Below, piece by piece: positions 16,306 through 24,526 of a stretch of DNA of 64,000 bases. The DNA is from Pusillimonas sp044464525 (GTDB lineage Bacteria > Pseudomonadota > Gammaproteobacteria > Burkholderiales > Burkholderiaceae_B). The stretch spans positions 1-64,000 of the forward strand of contig NZ_JBIQLE010000005.1 in NCBI RefSeq assembly GCF_044464525.1. The letters are read 5' to 3'. The position numbers and the translations under genes are program-made. The notes beneath the pieces were generated by a model. The model was not told where the DNA came from and searched no databases. It worked only from the letters and a program-made list of their open reading frames with translations. Each line of letters begins with the position of its first letter. The stretch's first letter is position 1.

Positions 16306-17517
16306 ATGAAAGCCAATGATATACAGCAGCGTGATTATATCGCCGACTTGCTAAGCAAGATGGAGAGCTCGGCCGGCGACTATACTCGCGCGCGCTCGCT
16401 ACCGAGCGAACTATATACCTCGCCAACCTTCTTCGAGTTTGAAAAAGAGGCCATTTTTTTCAAGAACTGGCTGGCGTTAGGCCACAAAAACCAAATTCCC
16501 AATCCGGGCGACTATTTCACGGTGGAAGTCGTCGACGAACCCCTGATCATCATCCGACAGAAGGACATGAGCATCAAGGTATTGTCTGCCATCTGCCAAC
16601 ACCGCGGCCACCCATTGGTATTTGACTGTGCCGATGAGAAAACGGGCAATATCAACACACTTACGTGCCCCTATCATGCTTGGAGTTACCAGATAGACGG
16701 CCAGTTGCGTGGCGCCCCCTCGATGTCGAAGACCGTTCCCCTTACTGAGCAGCGTAGCGACACTCGTCTCCCCGAACTGAAGGTAGAGCTATTTCACGGC
16801 TTTATCTTCGCCAACTTTGACCTTGATGCTGCACCGCTGGCCCCTACCCTTGCACGTGCCGACGCCGAGCTCAAAAATTATGACTTCGAAAATATGGAAG
16901 TTATGCCTACGCAGATTCACGCCGATTATCCGTGGAACTGGAAGATCTCGCTTGAGAACGGCTTAGAACCATATCACACGTCATATGTGCATCGAGGCTT
17001 TCACGAAGTTGCTCCAGCTGAGAACGCACGCTTCACAGACTACGACGACTACACGCCGGGCGAGAACTACCTGACTCATATCACTTATTTCGAAAACATG
17101 CGTGCAGACGCGGCATTCAATCCCACTGGTTTTGCACAATTTCCTATATTAGAAAAACTGACCGAAGAAGAGCGAAAACGCACTGTGTTCTCGGCTGTGC
17201 CCCCCACGCTCTTCTTCTGCCTACTGCCAGATCAGGCCTTTACCTTCCGAGTCTTCCCGCGATCGGCCGACCGCCTCGATCTGTTCGTAAACTTCTACTA
17301 TCCAAAGGAAACAACCCAACTACCCAAGTTCGACTGGATGCGATCAGTGCAAGTGTCGTCCACCGGCACGTTCGGTGAGCAAGATGAGCTCACGAATAAA
17401 ACCATGCAAAAAGCCTTCAAGTCGCGTTTCGCTCCACGTGGACGGTATTCGCATCTGGAGGCAATCCTGCCCGAGTTCAACCGGTGGCTGTTGGAAAAGT
17501 ATAAACGCGCGCTCTAA
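16306..17517 (+). CDS. Rieske non-heme iron oxygenase, alpha subunit
   Basis: A 403-residue ring-hydroxylating or dealkylating oxygenase. The Rieske cluster ligands are C97-x-H99 (CQHRGHP) and C121-xx-H124 (CPYHAW). The mononuclear iron motif is GLEPYHTSYVHRG with H224 and H229, and E221 stands where many family members have the bridging Asp. The start is ATG 16306 after a doubled AGGAGC; an upstream in-frame ATG at 16261 overlaps the hairpin. No beta subunit is encoded nearby, so an alpha-only oligomer is likely. Electrons probably come from the reductase at 3.0-4.2 kb through the ferredoxin at 11.1-11.5 kb. Substrate unknown. Confidence 0.92.
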   Translation: MKANDIQQRDYIADLLSKMESSAGDYTRARSLPSELYTSPTFFEFEKEAIFFKNWLALGHKNQIPNPGDYFTVEVVDEPLIIIRQKDMSIKVLSAICQHRGHPLVFDCADEKTGNINTLTCPYHAWSYQIDGQLRGAPSMSKTVPLTEQRSDTRLPELKVELFHGFIFANFDLDAAPLAPTLARADAELKNYDFENMEVMPTQIHADYPWNWKISLENGLEPYHTSYVHRGFHEVAPAENARFTDYDDYTPGENYLTHITYFENMRADAAFNPTGFAQFPILEKLTEEERKRTVFSAVPPTLFFCLLPDQAFTFRVFPRSADRLDLFVNFYYPKETTQLPKFDWMRSVQVSSTGTFGEQDELTNKTMQKAFKSRFAPRGRYSHLEAILPEFNRWLLEKYKRAL

Positions 17518-17556
17518 CTTGCCCGGATCGAAATAGAATCAAGCGCCTCGAACGCT

Positions 17557-17586
17557 GCGCCGGCTGTATGAAACAACAGCTGGCGC
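17557..17586 (+). terminator. Hairpin downstream of the Rieske gene
   Basis: An 11-bp stem (GCGCCGGCTGT with ACAGCTGGCGC, one G-T wobble) with an eight-base loop lies 40 bp after the Rieske stop. It is a strong hairpin but lacks a T-tract, so it may act as a transcript end or stabiliser. Confidence 0.5.
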
Positions 17587-18029
17587 CGTTGATCTATGGA
17601 TAGACTTATATCTTGATATCGAAAACTGTTTATCCGATGTTCGCGGCGGCTTCGTCCTCGAGCAGGCAAACTCCTTTGACAAGTCGGTCTACTATAACTA
17701 AGCCATCCCGAATGGTGTATTCAGCCCTGGGCAAATGCTTAGACAAGTCGAAGTGTCAGTTCGTCGAACTTACTCGTCAACACAGAGCACACCCGTGATC
17801 GCCTGTTGTCACGCTTGCCCACGTTTGACACAGGACCCAGGCCCCATCAACGACTAAATGGGGACGGGAAATGAAACTCGCCCCACCAAGCCATCGCGAC
17901 GAGTTCTTCGTCGCAAACATACGTAATGACGCCACAAAGCGACCTCTGAGTATCAGCGGACGCGAAGCTGAAGACTTGGTCGAATTTATTGAACCCCTTA
18001 GCATCAAATAAAAGCAGGAACAGAGAAGG
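17587..18029. other. Degraded region with gene fragments
   Basis: No intact gene is supported. On the plus strand an open stretch at 17871-18011 encodes 46 residues from ATG (MKLAPPSHRDEFFV... ending LVEFIEPLSIK) without a ribosome site. On the minus strand a stop-free fragment around 17627-17745 reads about 40 residues (LPRAEYTIRDGLVIVDRL). I recognise neither. With the two-frame remnant just downstream, this looks like the eroded edge of an inserted or deleted segment. Confidence 0.45.
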
Positions 18030-18382
18030 CGAGGCGGAAGCCGAAATTATTTCCATCGACCATTCGCGCAACCAAAGCCCAGACGATCCCCTTCTGTTCG
18101 GCATGCTGGCCGTCCGCGAGCTCGCGCTGGTTCCCCTCGGTCGCTTTGATGAGGCCGCTGAACGGGCCATGAAAGCAACGGCGCCTCCAAACGCCCATGT
18201 ACACATCCAAGCCATCGCAGCTCACTGTCTTGCAATGGCGGACAAACTTGACAAAGCGCGCGGTATCGCTGCGTAACCACACAACGCTGCCAGATGGGGC
18301 CAACGATTTCATTGCTGCGTTCCGGCTTTCCGGCAATGCGGAACAATTGTTCCGCAACGCTGCTGAGCGTATCCTTGAATAA
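18030..18382 (+). pseudogene. Frameshifted C-terminal remnant of a TPR-type regulator/cyclase-like protein
   Basis: In one frame, 18030-18276 encodes PDDPLLFGMLAVRELALVPL, then GRFDEAAERAMKA and PNAHVHIQAIAAHCLAMA, which matches my recollection of the C-terminal TPR block of CadC-like or adenylate-cyclase-like proteins. The expected continuation (GANDFIAAFRLSGNAEQLFR, ending AAERILE) is present at 18297-18382 but in another frame, so a frameshift lies near 18270-18280. No N-terminal part is present. It is a remnant, not a gene. Confidence 0.6.
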
Positions 18383-18459
18383 AGCCAAATCCAGCGGCGA
18401 TGACTATCCCCCGTCGTCGCCCATAACCATTCCAAGCATTTTCGATCAGGAGGCACGAC

Positions 18460-19368
18460 ATGATAGAGATGGTCATTGAGCAGCGCCGACGTCGCTTAGC
18501 CGGAAGCTTTGAAGTGGGTCGGGTGTTGCCCTTTGCAAAACGACGCATGGTCGGGCCCTTCATATTTTTCGACCACATGGGTCCGCTCGACCTCGCACCG
18601 GGCATCGATCGCAGCACCGATGTTCGCGCGCATCCGCACATTGGGCTATCGACTGTCACTTACTTGTTCTCCGGCGAAATCATGCACCGGGACAGCCTCG
18701 GGGTCGAGCAAGCGATTCGTCCTCGCGAAGTGAACTGGATGACCGCCGGGCACGGAATCACGCACAGCGAACGATTCGAGCACGCAAGAGCGCACGGCGA
18801 TCATTTGCATGGCATACAAGCATGGGTGGCGCTGCCGGCCGAGTACGAAGAAACGGATCCATCCTTTTCCCATCATGCGGGAAATGATCTGCCCCAGTGG
18901 AACGAAGCGGGCGTAACCGGCCACTTGATTGCAGGCAGCGCCTACGGAATGACTGCTGCGGCCGAAACGCATTCTCCGCTGTTCTACGCGCATCTGGACA
19001 TGGCGCCGGGCGCGACCGCTGAATTACCAAGCGGACACGCAGAGCGCGCACTCTACATTGCGGCAGGCGAGGTAGAGCTTGGCGGCACCCGCTACGACGC
19101 GGGCAAGATGCTGGTGCTCGGTGCAAGCGCTTCGCACGTTCGAGCTACACAACACGCAACCGTGATGGCTCTAGGCGGCGAGCCTGTGGGCGAACGCTTC
19201 ATTTATTGGAATTTCGTCTCGTCGTCGAAAGACCGGCTTGCACAGGCGGCATTAGACTGGAAGGATGGGAAGATGAAGCTTCCCGATGCCGATAATGCCG
19301 AATTCATTCCATTACCCGACGCGCCTGCTCCACCGGCCTTTTCGTCAAAACCTGCAGACGCTCCTTAA
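18460..19368 (+). CDS. Pirin family protein (bicupin)
   Basis: A 302-residue bicupin. The N-terminal cupin keeps all four pirin metal ligands: H58 and H60 (AHPHIGLSTVTY), H102 and E104 (GHGITHSE). Bacterial pirins are iron proteins; some show quercetinase activity and others modulate enzymes such as pyruvate dehydrogenase. AGGAGG lies eight bases before ATG 18460. The last 30 residues are a proline/alanine-rich tail. It is the first intact gene after the degraded stretch and appears monocistronic. Confidence 0.92.
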   Translation: MIEMVIEQRRRRLAGSFEVGRVLPFAKRRMVGPFIFFDHMGPLDLAPGIDRSTDVRAHPHIGLSTVTYLFSGEIMHRDSLGVEQAIRPREVNWMTAGHGITHSERFEHARAHGDHLHGIQAWVALPAEYEETDPSFSHHAGNDLPQWNEAGVTGHLIAGSAYGMTAAAETHSPLFYAHLDMAPGATAELPSGHAERALYIAAGEVELGGTRYDAGKMLVLGASASHVRATQHATVMALGGEPVGERFIYWNFVSSSKDRLAQAALDWKDGKMKLPDADNAEFIPLPDAPAPPAFSSKPADAP

Positions 19369-19424
19369 TTAAAAGCAGCACGTCTCTCCGAAAACCCGGC
19401 CGAAGGTACCGCCGCCACTGACAG

Positions 19425-19470
19425 GTTTCAGGCTGGAAACACTGGGCACGAAGAAATCGTATAGGATAGG
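19425..19470 (+). promoter_or_regulatory. Shared promoter-like element, copy A
   Basis: GTTTCA-N2-CTG-N2-AACACT-N-GGC, then AAATCGTATAG-N-AT. The same series of blocks recurs at 21458-21502 upstream of the COG4315 gene. AAC and CGTATA are separated by 17 bases, which would suit the -35/-10 spacing of an ECF sigma factor promoter. It lies about 70 bp before the glycerophosphotransferase-like gene. Confidence 0.5.
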
Positions 19471-19535
19471 GAGACGCACCTCTCGTAGCCATATGCTTAT
19501 GAATTTAAAGAAAAAAGGACTCAGCGCACACACGA

Positions 19536-21422
19536 ATGACCAAAGATTTTCACATTGCCCAACGCTTTACGACCGAACTCCACATCCTCGAAGACCTTAT
19601 TGCCAAGGCGTATCGCACACACGGCGCCCTACCCGCAGGGCTTGCACACAAAATCGCCCAAGATCTGGCAAAACACGTCCAACGTCTGCTGAATCGACAC
19701 CTTCATGCCGCCCAGGTACAGCATGATTCGGCAAGTTCCCACCACGAGCAGCTCGGCCGATTGTTGAACGCCATCAGCCCTGAGCTTCTGCTTTCGTTAA
19801 AGCTGGACAACGTGCAGCTCAAGCACAAGATCGCCATGCTGGCATTGGGCCATCCCGAGCTGGCCCATGTGTCGCAACCCCTGCCCATGGAATTTGACCA
19901 TGCGTCAAACGAATTTTGCTTGCGGTATTACTACATGGGCGCCCAGCCCGAATTCCGGGTACAAGTAGACAGCCATGCACTGGCGCCGTTCGCGGCCAAG
20001 ATTCGCGCGCATCGCTTCTTCGACACTACGCTGTTCAAAGAGCAAATTGCCTGGTTCAGTTGGGCTAGATCAGGTGCGTTACGCATCGAAGTCAACGGAA
20101 AGCCCGTGGCCGCCGCGCTGCCCCACGCCGGTCAGTCCTCGTTGTCGGATGCCGCCGGCACGGCCGACTCGCTGCAAACCCGCCATCATCCTCAAGAGGC
20201 TCAGCTACTACGCATGCTGGCGCGCATGCCCGCTTATGTGCGGCAGTTCAAGCAGGCGTGGCTGTTTATGGACCGCGACACGCAGGCCGACGACAATGCG
20301 GAACATCTGTATCGCTACGTCAGGCGACGCCAACCGCAGGTGAACGCGTGGTTTATTCTGCGCGATACGTCGCACGACTGGCAGCGGCTCGAAGAAGAAG
20401 GGTTTCGTCTGCTGCGCTTTGGCAGCCTGGATCATAAATTGGCGCTGCTTAACGCCGACCACCTGCTGTCGTCGCACGCCGACCCTTATGTAGCGCAGTA
20501 TCTGCCTATCGACTATTTCAGCGACCTGTTGAAGTTTCAATTCACCTTTTTGCAGCACGGCGTCACGCAAGGGGACTTGTCCGAATGGCTTAATTATCGT
20601 CCGATACGCCATCTGATCACGTCGGCCTCGACCGAACGGCAATCCATTGTGTCTGACGATACAGGTTACCGATACACGACGCGCGAGGCAGCATTGACGG
20701 GCATGCCGCGGCACGACAAGCTCATCCGCAAACGCGCCATCCACCGCCGGCCTCGACGCATTGTTATCATGCCTACCTGGCGCGAAAGCGTGGTGGGTGA
20801 GGCGCTTGATATGACCAACGCGCGCAGGCGCAATCCGCAATTTCGGCAAACCGCTTTTTTCAAGGCGTGGCACGGTTTGTTGACGGAGCCGCGCTTTCTA
20901 CAGATGGCGCAGCGGCATGGGCACGAAATTGTGCTCTTTCCCCATGCCAACCTGCAACCCTACCTTGATGACTTTGCCGGCTCGCAAATAAAGGTTCTGG
21001 CTCATGGCGACGTAGCCAGCATCCAGGACCTGTTCCTGGACACGGCGGCGCTGATAACCGATTATTCATCTGTCGCGTTTGAGCTGGCATATCTAGAACG
21101 CCCGCTTCTTTATTACCAGTTCGATATAAACACGATATATCGAGGCGGCCACTTTATCCGCAAAGGCTATTTTGATTATCACGAGCACGGATTCGGCCCA
21201 GTGTGTGCCACCAAGAGCGCGCTGCTGGATGAATTGGAATCCTTGCTTGAGGCCGACGGCAAACCGGCCGAACCCTATGCCCGGCGCATGAAGGATTTTT
21301 TTGCTTTTCGCGATGGGCGATGCTGTGAAAGGGTGTATAAGCTGGTGGCGCAAACCGGCGTATATGACACGTACACAGAGGAACCCCCTGCCGCGCTTCC
21401 CGCCTCTTTACGCAATATCTAG
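19536..21422 (+). CDS. CDP-glycerol:glycerophosphate glycerophosphotransferase family protein
   Basis: A 628-residue protein. The C-terminal 370 residues (from about FKQAWLFMDRD) form a CDP-glycerol glycerophosphotransferase domain, with FTFLQHGVTQGDL, the VIMPTWRES strand and the nucleotide-site motif ITDYSSVAFELAYLERPLLY. These enzymes polymerise glycerol-phosphate in teichoic acids and in some Gram-negative capsules or glycans. The N-terminal 230 residues are not recognised. The start at ATG 19536 has AAGGA about 15 bases upstream, a poor spacing. No other surface-polysaccharide genes adjoin it, and it follows the shared promoter-like element. Confidence 0.85.
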   Translation: MTKDFHIAQRFTTELHILEDLIAKAYRTHGALPAGLAHKIAQDLAKHVQRLLNRHLHAAQVQHDSASSHHEQLGRLLNAISPELLLSLKLDNVQLKHKIAMLALGHPELAHVSQPLPMEFDHASNEFCLRYYYMGAQPEFRVQVDSHALAPFAAKIRAHRFFDTTLFKEQIAWFSWARSGALRIEVNGKPVAAALPHAGQSSLSDAAGTADSLQTRHHPQEAQLLRMLARMPAYVRQFKQAWLFMDRDTQADDNAEHLYRYVRRRQPQVNAWFILRDTSHDWQRLEEEGFRLLRFGSLDHKLALLNADHLLSSHADPYVAQYLPIDYFSDLLKFQFTFLQHGVTQGDLSEWLNYRPIRHLITSASTERQSIVSDDTGYRYTTREAALTGMPRHDKLIRKRAIHRRPRRIVIMPTWRESVVGEALDMTNARRRNPQFRQTAFFKAWHGLLTEPRFLQMAQRHGHEIVLFPHANLQPYLDDFAGSQIKVLAHGDVASIQDLFLDTAALITDYSSVAFELAYLERPLLYYQFDINTIYRGGHFIRKGYFDYHEHGFGPVCATKSALLDELESLLEADGKPAEPYARRMKDFFAFRDGRCCERVYKLVAQTGVYDTYTEEPPAALPASLRNI

Positions 21423-21457
21423 GCACACCCTTGCGACCCGGCTGAATCAGTATTCAT

Positions 21458-21502
21458 GTTTCAAACTGATAACACTTGGCCGAGAAAAAATCGTATAGCA
21501 TG
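21458..21502 (+). promoter_or_regulatory. Shared promoter-like element, copy B
   Basis: It repeats the blocks of copy A: GTTTCA..CTG..AACACT.GGC and AAATCGTATAG.AT, with one extra base between AAC and CGTATA (18 instead of 17). It lies about 100 bp upstream of the COG4315 gene. The conservation of blocks, but not of the bases between them, suggests a functional promoter class rather than a recent duplication. Confidence 0.5.
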
Positions 21503-21603
21503 GCATGTGCAGACGCCCATCTCAGGCGTTTAAGTAGTGTGCCCGTTTTCCGGGGTGCATCTGCTCCGGAACCAGGCCGGGTATCCCCCGGAAAGGAGCA
21601 ACC

Positions 21604-21969
21604 ATGAGTACTCGCAAAGCCATTTTTGCGCTGCTGCTGGGCGGCTTGCTGTCCGCTCCAGCTTTGGCCGAACCACCCAAGACTCAAAACGGCCATTTCG
21701 TCGACTCGAGCGGCGCCACGCTTTATACCTTCGATAAAGACACCCCCGGCAAAAGCAACTGCGCCGACCAGTGTGCCCAGAATTGGCCGCCTGCTTTGGC
21801 CGGTCGGGACGACGTAGCCAGCGGCGACTGGACACTGGTGGAAAGCCACGACGGAAAACCGCAATGGGCATACAAGGGCCAGCCTTTATACCTATTCGCC
21901 AAAGACACCAAGCCCGGCGATACCACCGGCGACGGTGTCGGAGGAGTATGGCACCTGGCCAAGCCCTAG
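21604..21969 (+). CDS. Secreted COG4315-type repeat protein
   Basis: A 121-residue exported protein with a Sec signal peptide (cleavage after SAPALA near residue 22). It contains two copies of the lipoprotein_15/COG4315 repeat, each with a YTFDKD- or YLFAKD-like motif and a D-x-P/K-G loop; the first has the paired cysteines CADQC followed by NWPP. There is no lipobox cysteine, so the protein is probably periplasmic. GGAAAGGAG precedes ATG 21604. Function is unknown; homologues are often stress-induced, which fits the promoter-like element upstream. Confidence 0.87.
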   Translation: MSTRKAIFALLLGGLLSAPALAEPPKTQNGHFVDSSGATLYTFDKDTPGKSNCADQCAQNWPPALAGRDDVASGDWTLVESHDGKPQWAYKGQPLYLFAKDTKPGDTTGDGVGGVWHLAKP

Positions 21970-21997
21970 CGCGACGGCAACGCATAGTCAGACAAAC

Positions 21998-22028
21998 GCA
22001 GCCCTTCCTCTTTTACCAGAAGGGCTGC
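21998..22028 (+). terminator. Strong hairpin after the COG4315 gene
   Basis: A perfect 10-bp stem (GCAGCCCTTC/GAAGGGCTGC) with an 11-base loop, 29 bp after the stop codon. No T-tract follows, so efficient intrinsic termination is uncertain. Confidence 0.55.
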
Positions 22029-22150
22029 TGCCCTCTAGTGGTGACGCCACCTGAGCACCGTGGGGCCTGCCAGGTTGGAACCACACAAACCACGCTCAAT
22101 AGGGTAAACACCCGGTTTCCCTTCCCCATCTTCCGGCTAGAATATTTTGT

Positions 22151-22170
22151 GCATAAATTAAATTTTATGC
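22151..22170. promoter_or_regulatory. Inverted repeat upstream of the metallohydrolase gene
   Basis: GCATAAA-N6-TTTATGC lies in an AT-rich stretch about 50 bp before the start of the metallo-beta-lactamase-fold gene. It has the form of a dimeric repressor site; no regulator is assigned. Confidence 0.35.
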
Positions 22171-22221
22171 CCAATAATGTAATTTACACATAGTCTTAAT
22201 TAGCGTGGAATGGAGACCTCT

Positions 22222-23270
22222 ATGCAAAAAAAAATGCCGCCGCCCAACTCACCAAGCATTGGCTCTTTGCTAGCTGCTGCTCGACGAATTCCGTTGAAAA
22301 CGGTATTGGCGTCGTTCACGGCCGCCCTGGTCCTGGCGCTTTCTCCCGGGTTGACCCAAGCTCAAGCTGAAGCGCCATCCAAAGAGATGGTCGTTACCCT
22401 GCTTGGCACGGGCACTCCGCTGAACGACCCCAAGCGTTTCGGCTTTTCGAACTTGGTGCAAGCGGGCGGGTTGAATCTGCTGATAGACGCAGGCAGGGGC
22501 GCCAGTATTCGCCTCGGGCAACTGGGGTTCCACTTGGAAAAATTGACGCGGTGTTCATCAGTCATTTTCATTCGGACCATATCAACGGCCTGGGCGACAT
22601 TTATGCAACCGGATATATTCCTGTACCGACCCTGGGCGGGCGCAAAGAGGCGTTGAATGTCTACGGGCCCGCCGGCACTAAACGTTTGGTCGAAGGCATG
22701 CGTGCAGCTTTTTCGCTTGATGTCGAAACCCGTATGGCCGACGGCGAAGTAAAGGAAAGCGCCACGCAAATGTTAGGCCACGAGTTCGACGAAGGAGTCG
22801 TGTTCGAGCGAGAAGGCGTGCGCGTCACCATGTTCAAGGTGTTTCATGGAGAAAACATTGAGCCTTCGGTCGGCTATCGGGTGGATTACGGCGAACGCTC
22901 TGTTACTTTCAGCAGCGACACCAAATACCATGAGAACGTGGTCAAGTATGGAAAAGGCGTAGACCTTCTGGTTCATGAAACCGGAGCCGCTCCTGTGGAG
23001 ACAATGAAGAACCCCGTCGTCCAGACGATTCTGAATCATCACGCAAGCCCCGAAGATGCGGGCCGGGCCTTTTCGGAAGCTGCGCCGAAAGTTGCAGCCT
23101 ATTCCCATGTGGTCAGGCTATTTGGTCCAAACGGCCAGGTAAGCATGGCGGAAGTTGTAGAGCGCACCCGAGAAACCTATTCCGGGCCGCTGGTTGTCGG
23201 CGAAGATCTTATGCAATTCCGTCTCTCGGATAAGGGCGTAAGCATTATGCAGGCGGTAACGGTTCTGTAA
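22222..23270 (+). pseudogene. MBL-fold metallohydrolase (RNase Z/arylsulfatase-like), frameshifted
   Basis: The gene begins at ATG 22222 (GGAG upstream) with a signal peptide ending near LTQAQA, then VVTLLGTGTPLNDPKRFGFS, a typical start of this family. The first frame runs to GFHLEK near 22540, then derails. Restoring one A in the AAAAA run at 22538-22542 would continue directly into IDAVFISHFHSDHINGLGD, which carries the zinc motif HxHxDH. From there the other frame runs intact to 23270 (VLVHETG-like LLVHETGA, NHHASPEDAG). It is either a single-base deletion, a sequencing or assembly error in a homopolymer, or a slippage-dependent gene. Confidence 0.8.
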
Positions 23271-23295
23271 GTACCGTCATTGAGTACCGTCATTG
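23270..23295. repeat. 13-bp tandem duplication at a stop codon
   Basis: AGTACCGTCATTG occurs twice head-to-tail, beginning at the last base of the metallohydrolase stop codon. It looks like a recent slippage duplication. Confidence 0.7.
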
Positions 23296-23340
23296 CGGCT
23301 TTATCTGGCAATCTTGGCTATGCGGCGCTCTCGGTAGCGC

Positions 23341-23370
23341 CGCATCCGCATCCGCATCCGCATCCGCATC
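23341..23370. repeat. (CGCATC)5 hexanucleotide repeat
   Basis: Five perfect tandem copies of CGCATC in the gap between the metallohydrolase remnant and the Rrf2 gene, about 50 bp upstream of the Rrf2 promoter. Copy number may vary between strains. Confidence 0.85.
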
Positions 23371-23420
23371 CAAGTATCGATTGTTGATGAAGTAAATCTG
23401 TTTCCAAGGTTAAAAAGCCG

Positions 23421-23472
23421 TTGACCGCCTGGTTTCAGGCATATAAAATTCGTAGATAAAATTTATCTACGA
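23421..23472 (+). promoter_or_regulatory. Rrf2 promoter with overlapping 23-bp palindrome
   Basis: TTGACC (23421-23426), 17 bp, then TAAAAT (23444-23449) form a sigma-70-like promoter. The palindrome at 23450-23472 has 11-bp arms (TCGTAGATAAA/TTTATCTACGA) around a central A and covers the expected start of transcription, 11 bp before the Rrf2 start codon. This arrangement suggests autorepression. Confidence 0.65.
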
Positions 23473-23483
23473 TAGGAAACCGC

Positions 23484-23978
23484 GTGAAGCTCAGTGATGG
23501 CATAGAACAAGCGATTCACAGTGTGACCATGCTGGCCGGGCTTTCTTCCGAAGGTGTATTGTCGGCTGCAGCGTTGGCAGAGTTTCACGGAGTGTCAGCC
23601 AGCTATCTTCTTAAGCATCTGCAGGCGCTTTCCCGGGCGGGGCTGGTGCAAACCCTGCCAGGCCCAAGAGGTGGGTACCGTTTGGCGCGCCACCCCTCAA
23701 GGATCTCGCTGCTGGATATCGTGCTCGCCGTCGAAGGGCCGGCACCCGCTTTTCGCTGCAACGAAATCAGGCGCCGCGGGCCTAATCCGCTTCCCTGTGG
23801 GGTGCTGACCAGGCCTTGCAGCATCAATTCGGCCATGTTGCGCGCCGAAGAAGCGTATCGGGCCGAACTTGGAAAAGTCAGCATAGCCGACATTCTGTCC
23901 GATGTAAGTGCGATGGACGACGGGTCGATCGCGCAAAGAAGTTGCTCATTCCTGGAAGTCCACGAGCGTAGGCCATGA
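23484..23978 (+). CDS. Rrf2-family transcriptional regulator
   Basis: A 164-residue regulator. The N-terminal winged helix has GVSASYLLKHLQALSRAGLV and the wing GPRGGYRL (61-67 region), both characteristic of Rrf2. Three cysteines, C92, C105 and C112, occupy the region that binds an iron-sulfur cluster in IscR/NsrR, though the spacing here (12 and 6 residues between) is its own. It could therefore sense redox state, nitric oxide or iron. It starts with GTG at 23484 and is followed by an AhpD-like gene, the expected target. Confidence 0.9.
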   Translation: MKLSDGIEQAIHSVTMLAGLSSEGVLSAAALAEFHGVSASYLLKHLQALSRAGLVQTLPGPRGGYRLARHPSRISLLDIVLAVEGPAPAFRCNEIRRRGPNPLPCGVLTRPCSINSAMLRAEEAYRAELGKVSIADILSDVSAMDDGSIAQRSCSFLEVHERRP

Positions 23979-24032
23979 AGAAATGGTGAACCCGCCCCGG
24001 GCCTTCTCAACACCCTCAAAAGGAGTAGAACC

Positions 24033-24497
24033 ATGCAAGCACGTTTCGATTTCCGGAAAGCCTCGCCGGATGCCTATCAGGCCGTCGCCGCTCTCGAAAA
24101 GTACGTGAAGGAAGAATCGGGTCTCGATGCTCGGCTGCTTCATCTAATCAAGCTAAGGTCGTCTCAGATCAATGGCTGCGCCTACTGCGTGGACATGCAC
24201 GTCAAGGAATCACGCCGCGACGGGCTTAGCGAGCAGTGGATCAATCTGGTCAGTGTTTGGCAAGAGTCGCCAGTTTTCTCCGCACGAGAGCGGGCAGTTC
24301 TTGCGTGGACCGAGGCGATAACCAATGTCGCTCAAACCCGGGCCCCGGATGCTGATTTTGAGCCGCTGCGCGACTTCTTCTCGGAAGCTGAGATAACGAA
24401 ACTGACGGTGGCTATCGGCACGATCAATGTCTGGAACCGCCTTTGCGTGGCCTTCCGCGCTCAGCACCCTCTGGATGAGGCAACTCAAGCAGCCTGA
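24033..24497 (+). CDS. Carboxymuconolactone decarboxylase/AhpD-family protein
   Basis: A 154-residue protein of the alkylhydroperoxidase D-like fold. The redox motif is C49-AY-C52 with H56 (GCAYCVDMHVKES), the pattern of AhpD-type peroxidases rather than of true carboxymuconolactone decarboxylases. AAAGGAG precedes ATG 24033. It lies 54 bp after the Rrf2 gene. Peroxide or organic hydroperoxide detoxification under Rrf2 control is a reasonable inference. Confidence 0.9.
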   Translation: MQARFDFRKASPDAYQAVAALEKYVKEESGLDARLLHLIKLRSSQINGCAYCVDMHVKESRRDGLSEQWINLVSVWQESPVFSARERAVLAWTEAITNVAQTRAPDADFEPLRDFFSEAEITKLTVAIGTINVWNRLCVAFRAQHPLDEATQAA

Positions 24498-24526
24498 AAT
24501 CCCTCCGGCCGTAGGCTTGCGCGAGT

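Noticed and set aside
17613..17798. 61-codon plus-strand ORF
   Set aside because: Serine/threonine-rich with no ribosome site; treated as part of the degraded region.
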